Positions 1 through 9,079 of a stretch of 64,000 nucleotides of DNA are shown piece after piece. This DNA is from Pedobacter westerhofensis (GTDB lineage Bacteria > Bacteroidota > Bacteroidia > Sphingobacteriales > Sphingobacteriaceae). Within the stretch, counting starts at the first letter, position 1. Each line of letters starts with the position of its first letter. Below the pieces are notes generated by a model. The model was not told where the DNA came from and did not search any database. It saw only the letters and a program-made list of their open reading frames with translations. The stretch lies in the NCBI RefSeq assembly GCF_900182595.1, contig NZ_FXTN01000006.1, forward strand, positions 186,001 through 250,000. Direction: 5' to 3'. The position numbers and the translations under genes are program-made.

Positions 1-1094
1 TTGTTGGATACGGGTTTTTCGAAGAAGGTAGTCGGGTCATTCTTCGCAGCTACCCATGGCGTAGCTTTACCAAAATTTGGGGAAGTTGAGTCAAAAGCAT
101 CCCACTGATAAACCAGTAAGTTCGGATCAAATTTCTGCCCGTACGATGCATCTTCAGTTAAGGGAGCAATCAGGTCATTTACGCCGTCGCCATTGATATC
201 AACATTGTTCACTAAGTAATTAGATTCGTCTGTTCCATAATAAGGACCATAACCCCCACCATATTTCTTCTGGTACTTTGGAAAGGTGCTCTTATCAATT
301 ACACCTAAACTGATACCTGTATTTAATGTGATGTTTAGTCCTGATCTTCCTTTTTTAGTGGTGATCAAAATCACGCCATTGCTTCCGCGCGAACCATATA
401 AGGCCGATGCAGCTGCACCTTTTAATACGGTAATATTCTCTACATCGTCAGGGTTAATATCTGACGCAGGGTTACCGTAATCGTAACCGCCAATACCACT
501 TTGCTGATCAGAAGTATTCATGTTGTTATTCGCAACCGGAACACCGTCTACAACAAACAGTGCCTGGTTATTCTGGGTCATTGATTTTACACCGCGGATG
601 ACAACGTTTGTAGAACCACCAAGGGTGTTATTCTGGCGAATTTCCAAACCAGAGACTTTACCGGATAAACTGCTGCCCAGGTTTGATGAACGGTTTTCAC
701 TCACCGCTGCGCCATCAAGGGTTTGGGCTGCATACGCTACCTGGTTCCTGTTCCGCTGAATACCCAATGCGGTAACAACCACTTCACCAAGGATTTTGGA
801 ATCCTGCGATAATGTAATATTGATTACGCTGCCTGCGCCTAAAGGGATTTCCTGTCTTGTGTAACCAACAGATGAGAATTCTAACGCAGTTGCTCCTGCA
901 GATACTTTGATTGCATATTTACCGTCAGAACCGGTTGCAACAGCATTTGATGTGCCTTTTACTCTTACTGATACTCCAGGAACCGGAAGTCCGTCATCCT
1001 TGCCTTTCACCGTACCAGTTACAGTTCGATCCTGTGCCATTGCCGATATCGCAACGAATAAGAACACGAACAAACTTAGTATAAGTTTTTTCAT
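1..1094 (-). CDS. SusC/RagA-family TonB-linked outer membrane receptor, N-terminal part
   Basis: The gene runs off the left edge, so only the first ~364 codons are visible. It starts MKKLILSLFVFLFVAISAMA, a signal peptide cut before QDRTVTGTV. A CarboxypepD_reg-like domain follows (about residues 22-100), then a TonB plug domain (about 110-240) with the SusC-type motif QALFVVDGVP and the segment VLKGAAASALYGSRGSNGV. SusC proteins form the outer-membrane channel that imports glycans or other large nutrients with a SusD lipoprotein and TonB energy. The substrate cannot be told from this part; the SusD partner would lie to the left. The gene has a long leader and a recognisable promoter. The family call is secure. 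Confidence 0.95.
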   Translation of the reverse strand, partial: MKKLILSLFVFLFVAISAMAQDRTVTGTVKGKDDGLPVPGVSVRVKGTSNAVATGSDGKYAIKVSAGATALEFSSVGYTRQEIPLGAGSVINITLSQDSKILGEVVVTALGIQRNRNQVAYAAQTLDGAAVSENRSSNLGSSLSGKVSGLEIRQNNTLGGSTNVVIRGVKSMTQNNQALFVVDGVPVANNNMNTSDQQSGIGGYDYGNPASDINPDDVENITVLKGAAASALYGSRGSNGVILITTKKGRSGLNITLNTGISLGVIDKSTFPKYQKKYGGGYGPYYGTDESNYLVNNVDINGDGVNDLIAPLTEDASYGQKFDPNLLVYQWDAFDSTSPNFGKATPWVAAKNDPTTFFEKPVSN

Positions 1095-1468
1095 AAAAAA
1101 TAAATTTAAGTAGTTAATAATTAATAATCAATTTATGCCGGAACAGAAAATAACCTTCTCCAGCCTGTCGCAACAATAAATTAAATAAACAAGCAAAATG
1201 GTTAAAAACAATTTGTACGGCCTTGAGATTTTGGGCCGCGTTCGTTTCTGTTTCGAACGCGCCGAAGGGGATATGAACCAATTAATTTCCCCCTGTAAAG
1301 AGATAGTTTTAAGTAAATAATCAGTTAATTATACTCTAAGATAGATCAAAAAAATTATCTCCGCAACTTTTAAAGTTCAATTTTTTACAACTAATATAGC
1401 TAAAAGGGCGACTCAAAGCTAAAAATTGCCCTTTAAAGCACAAAAACACAATAATTACCCTAAAAAAA
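1095..1468 (-). promoter_or_regulatory. susC leader and intergenic region
   Basis: This gene-free stretch lies between the M14 peptidase stop and the SusC start. It holds the predicted SusC promoter (1414-1444), which would give a leader of about 310 nt. Within the leader is a hairpin with an 8-bp stem (1237-1244 with 1254-1261) around a 9-nt loop. No convincing leader peptide was found. A role for the hairpin in attenuation or RNA control is inference. Confidence 0.5.
1414..1444 (-). promoter_or_regulatory. Bacteroidota-type promoter for the SusC gene
   Basis: On the minus strand the sequence reads TTTG, then 19 nt, then TAGCTTTG. This fits the Bacteroidota primary-sigma consensus (TTTG or TTG at -33 and TAnnTTTG at -7). 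The -7 box is at 1414-1421 and the -33 box at 1441-1444. Transcription would start near 1408. Confidence 0.6.
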
Positions 1469-3970
1469 TTAATTAATCAGGAAGATAGCATTTGTGAATA
1501 GCCGCTTCCCGTTTTCCCAGAAAGATCGGAACAAAATATCAGTAGAAAAATAGACAATATTCCCATTTTCTGCCGACTGAACCCCAAAAACAAGGCCGCT
1601 GGTTAGTTTTTTCTGAATATTTCTTCCAACGACACCAGCCATCAGCGCATTTGGCTTTAAAACTCCAACATTCCAGCCTTTCTGAAGCAGGTCATAAATC
1701 TTATCATCGGTCTTCAGCGTATAATAAAATTCTCCCAGTCCGAGGCTAAGCGGATGCGTGTGATCAAGATTCACTTTATAGATTGCCCCTGGAATGGCGT
1801 CAGCAGTATTGTCTTCGTCTTTTTGCTGATATGCCTTGTTCAGTACCTCCGTTTCGGCAGGCTCAGGGAACTCTTTCTTTTTAATATCAAAAGGCTTGAT
1901 ACCCGTTACACTGGAGATCGCATCCTCCATCAGGATCACTCTACCGCCCCTGTAAATCCAGTCTTCCAGTTTCTCGATATTTTTCCGCAGGTACTGCCCG
2001 TCCGGCAGGATCAATACATTTGTTGTAGCCAGCTCCAGGTTTCCCAGACTTTTCTCGTTGATGATATTGAGCGGATATTTCAGTTCCTGTTCAAAAAAGT
2101 GCCAGATTTCGCCTGCGCTTGAAGCAGAAACATCACCATCCGCAACCATTGCCACTTTGGGTACTTTCAGCAATGGATATACAGACGACCCGAAATCTTT
2201 TCCCTTCTGTACAAATCCGCTGGAAATACCTGCAAAATCCTGATGAAATTCTTTTGACACCACAGCAATCTTCTCCGAAATATCCTTATTTATCTTTTCA
2301 TTCTCGATCCTGTAGACCAGCAGAGAACCTGCCGGATAAACCTTGGTTCCAATGGTAAAAGCCTGCTCGGCCATTCGCACCTTAATTGACGAGCGTTGCA
2401 GGGCAATCAGCATTTTTGCATCTTCCAGTCCGTTCCAGGGTAAGATCCAGGCATATGGTTTTTCTGCTATATCAGAACTGCGGTTCTGCTCCTCAATTTC
2501 AGGAAAGGCACCTTTTACGCTTTCTTTAGTTGCAAAAGCACTCAGTCCATAAGCATAGGGCAGCGACCAGGCCGTAATATCATACGTGTTGGAATCCGTC
2601 ACCTTGGTTTCAGGCTCAAAAAGTACATTTGCGAGTACCGCGGCCGGCTGGTTCAGGTTCACCACCAAATCATTCCGCTGCAGCCTGAAACTGGTTACCT
2701 TCTTCGTTTCGAAACTATATCCGTTCATCACCCGTTCTCCGCCGAACGCATAGTAGATGTGGTTCCGGGAGAGCAGGCCCGCCAGCTTTCGTAAACGACT
2801 GAGATTATCTGCCTTAACGATATAAGATTTATAATTGCCCGGAGGGGGATCGCCCGATTGGTCAAAGTACTTTCTGAATTCTGAGATCAGGAGCGCCGCA
2901 TGGCCGGAAACCGTCTCCAGAGTTGCCATACCAGTGGTAAAATGGTGATTGATCCTGTCTTTCAAAGTCAGGGTATCGCCACTGGCAATCTGTACTGCAA
3001 GGCCGGCACTAATCCCTCCCTGCTCATAGGTCATTCCTATAGCCCCGTTATATAAAGGATAGGTATCCCCATAAGAGGGATATAAAAGATCAAAGCGTTC
3101 TTTGGTAAAATACTGCCAGCCGTTTTCATCAAAATACTTTGCATTGTTCTTCCCTGCAATGATCTGGAACTCGCGCTGAAATGGTGTGATATCCTGGTGA
3201 ACAGGTTCTGCCGCTGGCGCAAAGTAATAGGGATCATTATAGCTCTGTTCATGAAAATCAATATGTACTTCGGGCATCCAGTTGTGGTACAGCGCCAGGC
3301 GCTGCTGTGTCTCAATCTGAGACTGCCATGCCCAATCACGGTTAAGATCAAAATAATAATGGTTAACCCTTCCCCTCGGCCAGGGCTCGTTGTGTTCCCT
3401 GGAGGATGGATTGGCATTTGGCTTTGTACCCGAAACCGAGTTATAGAAATTTACATAGCGCTCTCTCCCATCAGGATTAAGGCATGGATCTATCAGTACT
3501 ACTGTATTTTCCAGCCATTCTTTTGTATGGCCAAAAGTCCCTTCTGCAAGTGTATACAATGTTTTCATCGCAGTTTCTGAAGAGCTCGCTTCATTGCCAT
3601 GCACATTGTAGCTCATCCACAGGATCGCAGGTTGTTTAGCCGGGGATTTCTGTCCTTCAGCCCTGCTCATACTGAGGTTGGCTTTTCTAATCTCTTCCAG
3701 CCGGTCCATATTTTCCTTTGAGGAGATGACCGCTATCGTCAGTTCCCTGTTCTCATACGTCTTGCCGTAGCTGATCAACTGGATATTTTCATTTGCAGCT
3801 GCCAGATATTTGAAATAAGCCAGGATCTGGTAATGAGGAGTAAACTTGCTCCCCAGCGGATATCCAAGGAATTCATCGGGTGATTTCAATTGGGCCCTGA
3901 GACCTGTCATACCGATAACCAGAAAGGAAACAGAGAGCAATATTCTTTTCAATACAACGGCTTTATACAT
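1469..3970 (-). CDS. M14-family zinc carboxypeptidase, secreted
   Basis: An 833-residue protein with an N-terminal signal peptide ending near GLRAQ (residue 27). The M14 fold occupies roughly residues 40-350. Zinc ligands are H124 and E127 in VHGNEASSSE and a later His in HIDFHEQ (236-241). The substrate-binding motif LNPDGRE is at 164-170, and MTYEQGG holds the catalytic Glu (E316). The large C-terminal half lacks catalytic motifs and includes a GATase-like segment (ILPDGQYLRKNIEKLEDWI region, about 655-690). It should act in the periplasm or outside the cell as a metallocarboxypeptidase; its substrate is unknown. It diverges from murF across 117 nt. The family is clear, the role is not. Confidence 0.9.
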   Translation of the reverse strand: MYKAVVLKRILLSVSFLVIGMTGLRAQLKSPDEFLGYPLGSKFTPHYQILAYFKYLAAANENIQLISYGKTYENRELTIAVISSKENMDRLEEIRKANLSMSRAEGQKSPAKQPAILWMSYNVHGNEASSSETAMKTLYTLAEGTFGHTKEWLENTVVLIDPCLNPDGRERYVNFYNSVSGTKPNANPSSREHNEPWPRGRVNHYYFDLNRDWAWQSQIETQQRLALYHNWMPEVHIDFHEQSYNDPYYFAPAAEPVHQDITPFQREFQIIAGKNNAKYFDENGWQYFTKERFDLLYPSYGDTYPLYNGAIGMTYEQGGISAGLAVQIASGDTLTLKDRINHHFTTGMATLETVSGHAALLISEFRKYFDQSGDPPPGNYKSYIVKADNLSRLRKLAGLLSRNHIYYAFGGERVMNGYSFETKKVTSFRLQRNDLVVNLNQPAAVLANVLFEPETKVTDSNTYDITAWSLPYAYGLSAFATKESVKGAFPEIEEQNRSSDIAEKPYAWILPWNGLEDAKMLIALQRSSIKVRMAEQAFTIGTKVYPAGSLLVYRIENEKINKDISEKIAVVSKEFHQDFAGISSGFVQKGKDFGSSVYPLLKVPKVAMVADGDVSASSAGEIWHFFEQELKYPLNIINEKSLGNLELATTNVLILPDGQYLRKNIEKLEDWIYRGGRVILMEDAISSVTGIKPFDIKKKEFPEPAETEVLNKAYQQKDEDNTADAIPGAIYKVNLDHTHPLSLGLGEFYYTLKTDDKIYDLLQKGWNVGVLKPNALMAGVVGRNIQKKLTSGLVFGVQSAENGNIVYFSTDILFRSFWENGKRLFTNAIFLIN

Positions 3971-4087
3971 GGTGAAGAATCAAAAATATCAGGTGATAAT
4001 AGTTATTTCTACTGCAAAATAGTAAAGAATCTTTTTAGTGTGTGATCCATAGTGTAATTTTACCAATTATAATTACAAGAACCTGCC

Positions 4088-5389
4088 ATGTCCCAAACCG
4101 ATTTGATCTATCAGCATTATTTATCTTACCCTACCATATCTACAGATACCAGGAATATTGCGCCTGGCTGCCTGTTTTTTGCACTGAAGGGAGAGAATTT
4201 TGATGCCAACGTCTTTGCACGCAACGCACTGAACCTTGGTGCTGCTTATGTAATCATAGACAACCCGGCCTTCCAGCTGGATGACCGCTGCATTTTGGTA
4301 GATGATGTGCTGACCACATTACAGGAACTTGCAAAATACCACCGCAGCCAGCTGCGCATTCCCGTGATTGGGTTAACTGGTAGTAATGGAAAAACCACTA
4401 CCAAAGAGCTGATCAATGCAGTGCTTGCTGAGAAGTACCGCAGTTTTGCCACCAAAGGAAATTTAAACAATCATATCGGCGTTCCCCTATCCATCCTGGC
4501 TATCAAACCGGATACGGAAATTGCGGTTATAGAAATGGGTGCCAACCACCAGAAGGAGATTGAATTTCTATGCACGATAGCACAGCCTACGCATGGGCTG
4601 ATCACTAATATCGGCAGGGCACACCTGGATGGATTTGGCGGTTTTGAAGGCGTAAAAAAGGGAAAGGGAGAGCTTTTCACTTACCTCAAAAAAGATAAGG
4701 GGACCGCATTTATCAACCAGGACAATCCCCTGCTTACAGAAATGGGCAGGACTGCAGAGCTGGACCATTTTGTATACTATGGAACCGAAGGAGAGAATTT
4801 TATCACAGGACAGCTGGTTAAATCAGATCCGCTGATTGCCCTGAACTGGAAAGGACGTGATGAATATTTCTCTGTGCACACCAACCTCACAGGAGCCTAT
4901 AACTTCGAAAATATCCTTGCTGCAATTTGTATAGGTGCCTTTTTTAACCTCACTGTAGAACAGATCAACAAGGGCCTGTCGGGCTATATGCCAAATAACA
5001 ACAGATCGCAGTTAACAAAAACTGAGAGCAATACCCTGATCTGTGATTTTTATAATGCAAATCCGAGCAGCATGACGGCAGCACTCCAGAATATATCTTC
5101 ATTGACAGCAGCAAATAAAGTGGCCATCATCGGAGATATGTTTGAGCTTGGGCCAGAAGCACCGGAGCAGCATGAGGAAATCGCCCGACTTGCCCTGGAG
5201 TCAGGACTTAACACAGTAATCTTTATCGGGAAGAATTTTAACGCGGTAAAAGATCAGCACACGGGCGAGTTTTTTAATACTCCTGCAGCAGCACTGGAAT
5301 GGTTAGAAGCCAACCCGATTAAAGACAGCCTGGTATTGCTCAAAGGCTCAAGAGGAATGGCACTTGAACAGTTATTGCCCGTCTTGTAG
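4088..5389 (+). CDS. murF: UDP-N-acetylmuramoyl-tripeptide--D-alanyl-D-alanine ligase
   Basis: MurF adds D-Ala-D-Ala to the UDP-MurNAc tripeptide, the last cytoplasmic step of the peptidoglycan precursor. The protein is 433 residues, normal for the family. The N-terminal domain carries STDTRNIAPGCLFFALKGENFD, and the central Mur ligase domain has the ATP-binding motif TGSNGKTTTKE (97-107), then NLNNHIGVPLS and EMGANHQKEI. The C-terminal domain has DFYNANPSSM and GDMFELG. It stands alone here rather than in the usual mur/fts cluster. No Shine-Dalgarno sequence precedes its ATG. The identification is firm. Confidence 0.97.
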   Translation: MSQTDLIYQHYLSYPTISTDTRNIAPGCLFFALKGENFDANVFARNALNLGAAYVIIDNPAFQLDDRCILVDDVLTTLQELAKYHRSQLRIPVIGLTGSNGKTTTKELINAVLAEKYRSFATKGNLNNHIGVPLSILAIKPDTEIAVIEMGANHQKEIEFLCTIAQPTHGLITNIGRAHLDGFGGFEGVKKGKGELFTYLKKDKGTAFINQDNPLLTEMGRTAELDHFVYYGTEGENFITGQLVKSDPLIALNWKGRDEYFSVHTNLTGAYNFENILAAICIGAFFNLTVEQINKGLSGYMPNNNRSQLTKTESNTLICDFYNANPSSMTAALQNISSLTAANKVAIIGDMFELGPEAPEQHEEIARLALESGLNTVIFIGKNFNAVKDQHTGEFFNTPAAALEWLEANPIKDSLVLLKGSRGMALEQLLPVL

Positions 5390-5481
5390 TATATATACTT
5401 AAGGCTAATTTTTGCAGACACTACGTGTATCCTATGCTGGTAACAAACAATGAAAACATACCTTCTTAACCGCTAAAAGAC

Positions 5482-5970
5482 TTAGCGGGGAATTGCACTG
5501 CTGCCAGACACGAGAATCCCGGCATCGCTGATTTCCCGCAGCGGATTATCGCGCATGTTCTGTTCAATCTCAATCGTATAATTGCCGGATTGAGGGAAAT
5601 GATAGGATGAAAGCAGGGGAAGTACATAGGTATACAAATTACCGGAGCCTTTGCCCAGCCATTGCCCGTCAGATTCTGCCAGTTTATATTCATAACGGCG
5701 GGTAATCTTTGGCAGTCCCGGTCCGCTCATATGCATCAGTATATAGATATTGGAATACCTGTAATCTGCCGTATGCCGCAGCTTAAATTTTAAGGTAAAA
5801 GCCTTTGAGTTGTCTTTAATACCGACAACGGCTTTTACCTTATCTACATAGCTCCAGTTGCGCTGGGCCATTTCAACGTTAGTGTCAATCAGGTTATTGG
5901 TATTGCAGCCGGCAAATCCTAATATAAGAAAGCCGCATACCAGCCACACAAAAAGATTAGTTCTCTTCAT
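5482..5970 (-). CDS. gldH: Gliding motility lipoprotein GldH
   Basis: A 162-residue lipoprotein: MKRTNLFVWLVCGFLILGFAGC gives a lipobox (GFAGC) with the lipidated Cys at residue 22. The rest matches the GldH pattern (an early NWSYVDKV segment and a conserved YRYSNIY / GPGLPKITRRYEYKLA core). GldH is required for gliding in Flavobacterium but is also found in non-gliding Bacteroidota, so its presence does not prove motility. It overlaps the end of ricT by 14 nt and is the last gene of holB-ricT-gldH, a gene order common in the phylum. A small CCGCTAA/TTAGCGG hairpin overlaps the stop codon. Confidence 0.9.
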   Translation of the reverse strand: MKRTNLFVWLVCGFLILGFAGCNTNNLIDTNVEMAQRNWSYVDKVKAVVGIKDNSKAFTLKFKLRHTADYRYSNIYILMHMSGPGLPKITRRYEYKLAESDGQWLGKGSGNLYTYVLPLLSSYHFPQSGNYTIEIEQNMRDNPLREISDAGILVSGSSAIPR

Positions 5971-7465
5971 TTTTTGGTTTATCCGTTGGTTTGTTACGTC
6001 TGCGGTTATTCCTGCTCCTGTTATTTCTGCTTGCAGAAGGTGCTTTAGTTTCTGCTCCTTCTTCCGTTTTTATTCCTTCAGGGCTTACCCTGGTTGCTTC
6101 CGGCCTTACTTTTGGCCCCTGCTGTGGAGCCCTTGCACCTTGCTGCGCCTGCTTAGGTCCCTGCTGCACGGGTTTACTGCCCTGTTGCGCGGTCCTTGGG
6201 CCTTGTTGTGCCTGCTTAGGTCCCTGTTGCACCGGTTTCTGGTTCTGCTGTGCAGATCTTGACCCCGATTGCGCCGGTTTCGGAGAACGCTCACGTTCAC
6301 GCTCAGGACGGTTCGTCCCGGCATTCTTGTTCCTTGTATTGTTATTCCGGTTATTTTTGTTTCTCTTATCGTCAAGACGGGTTAAACTATCCTGTCCAAC
6401 AACATTTTCATAATCATGAACTTTTTCAACAATTACAGTAGTAGCAAGCTCCACTGCTTCATCTTTTAAGTTACTTGGCTTCTGTCCTTTTTTGTTCATG
6501 GCCATGATCTCTTTCACGCGGTCTACTTTAAGCGGGATCCAGTCTTCCTGGTTAGGATAGCTAAACCACATCAGCTTCTTAAAGATATCCGTTTTCTGGT
6601 GACGGGCAGTTCCTACTTCAGTATGAAGGCTCTCTATACGGTCAGGAATATCTTTCAGTGCATCCAGGTAAGTGTCCAGTTCATAGTTGAGACAGCATTT
6701 TAACTTCCCGCATTGTCCTGCCAGCTTCAATGTATTCAAGGAAAGGTTCTGATATCTCGCCGCGGCGGTAGATACTGTCTTGAAGTTCGTTAACCACGTA
6801 GAGCAACACAATTCACGTCCGCATGAGCCAATTCCGCCCAAACGTCCGGCTTCCTGGCGCATTCCGATCTGGCGCATTTCAATCCTGATGCGGAAAGTTT
6901 CAGCCATTTTCTTGATCAGCTCCCTGAAATCTACCCGGCCTTCGGCAGTGTAAAAGAAAGTTGCCTTGGTTTTATCACCCTGGTAATCCACATCACTGAT
7001 TTTCATAGACAGGCGCAGGTCCAGTGCCAGCGTACGTGCCTTGTGCATGGTTTCCCATTCAAGGTCCTTTGCCAGTTTCCATTTGTCCACATCAGCTTCT
7101 GTAGCTTTTCGGTACACCTTTCTGGTTACCTGATCTATCGGTGTCTTACGGCGTTTCATCTGCATACGTACCAGTTCTCCGGTTAAGGAAACATGGCCGA
7201 TATCATAACCGCCTGTAGAACCTTCTACCGCGATGAGCTCGCCGATTTCCAGGTAGATATTATCGGTATTCAGATAAAACTCTTTCCTGGCACCTTTAAA
7301 TTTTACTTCTATAACCTGAAAAGGTTTATAATTTGAGGGCATGTCCAAGTTGGACAGCCAATCGTAAACTTCCATTTTCTGGCAGCCTCCGGTAAGGCAA
7401 GAGCCATTACTTTTGCAGCCTGAGGGGGCGCAACCGCCACCTGTAGAACAACTTCCACATCCCAT
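5957..7465 (-). CDS. ricT: PSP1-domain protein, RicT/YaaT-like
   Basis: A 502-residue protein. The Cys-rich N-terminus (C3, C6, C12, C17, C23, C28) is followed by the PSP1 core (about 50-290) with the paired motifs GSCGRELCCSTW (C215, C220, C221) and QCGKLKCCLNYE (C252, C257, C258). In Bacillus the homologous RicT binds Fe-S clusters in a complex that affects RNA maturation and phosphorelay; the role in Bacteroidota is not established. Residues ~400-455 form a Gln/Gly/Pro-rich region with a 7-residue period (QQGPKxA-like) and the tail is strongly basic (NNRSRNNRRR). Two nt separate it from holB upstream, and it overlaps gldH downstream. Confidence 0.9.
   Translation of the reverse strand: MGCGSCSTGGGCAPSGCKSNGSCLTGGCQKMEVYDWLSNLDMPSNYKPFQVIEVKFKGARKEFYLNTDNIYLEIGELIAVEGSTGGYDIGHVSLTGELVRMQMKRRKTPIDQVTRKVYRKATEADVDKWKLAKDLEWETMHKARTLALDLRLSMKISDVDYQGDKTKATFFYTAEGRVDFRELIKKMAETFRIRIEMRQIGMRQEAGRLGGIGSCGRELCCSTWLTNFKTVSTAAARYQNLSLNTLKLAGQCGKLKCCLNYELDTYLDALKDIPDRIESLHTEVGTARHQKTDIFKKLMWFSYPNQEDWIPLKVDRVKEIMAMNKKGQKPSNLKDEAVELATTVIVEKVHDYENVVGQDSLTRLDDKRNKNNRNNNTRNKNAGTNRPERERERSPKPAQSGSRSAQQNQKPVQQGPKQAQQGPRTAQQGSKPVQQGPKQAQQGARAPQQGPKVRPEATRVSPEGIKTEEGAETKAPSASRNNRSRNNRRRNKPTDKPKNEEN
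6105..6265 (-). repeat. 21-bp coding tandem repeats in ricT
   Basis: These bases encode the 7-residue repeats of the RicT tail. The unit is about 21 bp, with a longer near-duplication (around 6150-6180 and again 6205-6235) that shares gcctgcttaggtccctg. The repeats keep the frame. They could change copy number between strains. Confidence 0.6.
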
Positions 7466-7467
7466 AA

Positions 7468-8616
7468 CTAATTGTATATATATTGAGTCCCTTTCGGGAG
7501 CGTTTTAAACTTAATAATTTTTACCAATTGTAAAGATACATCTAAAAATAGGATTTTAGGGTTTGCATTCCGTTCAATATGGTAATGTGCTTGTTCCAAC
7601 TCCGAAATAATTGCCGAAGCCATGTTCAGGTTCAGGACGTATTTGCAGAGCTTATGTGCCGTATCTAATGTCCGTAAAGGCAGTTTTACCAGGCTATCGG
7701 CTCCGCTGAGGATAAGGCTGCACTCCCTCAGAAAGCTAATTCCGTACTTCAAAAAATTCTTTTGATTTTCCCTGCCCCAGCTTGCTGCCTGATCGGTAAA
7801 GCTCACCAGGTCCAGCCCCCTGTTGCCATATCCCATTCTCAGCCATTCGGCAAAGATCTCTGCATTATCGTTATGTGCCTGTGCTGCTAGCGCCTTGGCT
7901 TCAATCAGGTTGCCATCGGCCAGAAAGCTATAGGTTGCTGCCTGTTCTGCAGATAGGTTGTGTTTTCCCGTCAGGTATTGCTCAATGGTTTCGCCCGGCA
8001 GTTTGGGGATTTTTACAATCTGCGTCCTGGACAGCAGTGTAGAAAGGATATGCTCCTGATTTGTAGCTACCAGCAGGAAAAGCGTATTCGCGGGCGGCTC
8101 CTCAATAATCTTCAGCAGCGAGTTTCCTTCTTTTTCAAGATACTCCGGCAGCCACATGATCAAAACTTTCGTCTCCGCCTCAAAAGCTTTATAACTCAGT
8201 TTTTTTATGATATCATGACACTCGGCGATATTGATATTTGCCTGTTTATTGTCGGCACTGAGCTGCGCCCTCCATATGTCCAGGTCTACATAAGGATCTG
8301 AAAGCAGCATCGTGCGCCATTCCTCGAGTACGTCTACAGCAATTTTCACATCCTTGGAAGCAAAAAACGGATAAGAAAAATGCAGGTCAGGATGGATATA
8401 CCTTTCGTACTTGCGGCAGGAAGAACAAAGCCCGCAACTGTCTGTCGCCGAACGGTCAAGGCAGTTGATAAACTGCGCATAGGCGATAGCAAGAGGCAAA
8501 GCTCCGGTACCTTCCGCAGAAAGAAACAACTGGGCATGACTCACCCTGTTTTCAGCAACGGTTTGTACCAGCTGCCGCTTGATTTCCTCCTGTCCTATGA
8601 TCTCTTTGAACTGCAT
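7468..8616 (-). CDS. holB: DNA polymerase III subunit delta' (clamp-loader ATPase family)
   Basis: A 382-residue protein from the ATG at 8616 (MQFKEIIGQEEIKRQLVQTV); a TTG three codons earlier is less likely. It belongs to the clamp-loader AAA+ family. The N-terminus (FKEIIGQEEIK...NRVSHAQLFL) is typical of delta'. The Walker A position reads SAEGTGALPLA, without GKT, so it should not bind ATP productively, as expected for delta'. Zinc-module cysteines occur in DSCGLCSSCRKYE, and the sensor segment EEPPANTLFLLVA follows. It is the first gene of holB-ricT-gldH and diverges from ruvX, with only 39 nt between the starts. Confidence 0.92.
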   Translation of the reverse strand: MQFKEIIGQEEIKRQLVQTVAENRVSHAQLFLSAEGTGALPLAIAYAQFINCLDRSATDSCGLCSSCRKYERYIHPDLHFSYPFFASKDVKIAVDVLEEWRTMLLSDPYVDLDIWRAQLSADNKQANINIAECHDIIKKLSYKAFEAETKVLIMWLPEYLEKEGNSLLKIIEEPPANTLFLLVATNQEHILSTLLSRTQIVKIPKLPGETIEQYLTGKHNLSAEQAATYSFLADGNLIEAKALAAQAHNDNAEIFAEWLRMGYGNRGLDLVSFTDQAASWGRENQKNFLKYGISFLRECSLILSGADSLVKLPLRTLDTAHKLCKYVLNLNMASAIISELEQAHYHIERNANPKILFLDVSLQLVKIIKFKTLPKGTQYIYN

Positions 8617-8655
8617 TTGGTGCAAAATAGTAAATTTATAACAATCTTTGCAGCT

Positions 8656-9072
8656 ATGTCACGTATTATCGCATTTGATTATGGCACCAAACGTATCGGC
8701 GTTGCCGTTACCGATCCCCTGAAGATTATTGCCACAGGACTGGACACTGTACACCCAAAAGATATTATTGATTATTTAAAAAAATACCTGCTTACGGAGC
8801 CTGTAGAAGCTTTTGTAATAGGAAACCCGAAGCAGATGGACGGTTCCCCCTCCGAATCTGCACAGCATGTAAAAGGCTTTTCTACATTACTTAAAAAGAG
8901 TTTTCCGGATGTCCCGCAGCACTGGATTGATGAAAGATTTACCTCTAAACTCGCACACGAAGCTATTCTTCAGAGCGGCTTAAAGAAGCAGGACAGGAGA
9001 AACAAGGAAAGGGTAGATACGATTGCCGCGACAATCATTTTACAATATTTCATGGAAGAACACCGTTTATAA
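8656..9072 (+). CDS. ruvX: Putative pre-16S rRNA nuclease / Holliday junction resolvase YqgF
   Basis: A 138-residue RNase H-fold protein. The start at 8656 (MSRIIAFDYGTKRIGVAV) is the family's usual N-terminus, with the first catalytic Asp at residue 8. Later motifs are IGNPKQMDGSPSE, IDERFTSKLA and the C-terminal RRNKERVDTIAATIILQ, which contains the last acidic residue. Family members process the 5' end of 16S rRNA. A near-match -7 box (AATCTTTG, 8643-8650) ends 5 nt before the ATG, so the mRNA may have almost no leader. The gene starts a plus-strand run with short gaps through 11263. Confidence 0.93.
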   Translation: MSRIIAFDYGTKRIGVAVTDPLKIIATGLDTVHPKDIIDYLKKYLLTEPVEAFVIGNPKQMDGSPSESAQHVKGFSTLLKKSFPDVPQHWIDERFTSKLAHEAILQSGLKKQDRRNKERVDTIAATIILQYFMEEHRL

Positions 9073-9079
9073 AAAATTA

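Noticed and set aside
5991..6413. Long open frames opposite the ricT repeats
   Set aside because: They arise from the low-complexity 21-bp repeats and encode Cys/Gly-rich nonsense; RicT on the other strand is a clear family member.
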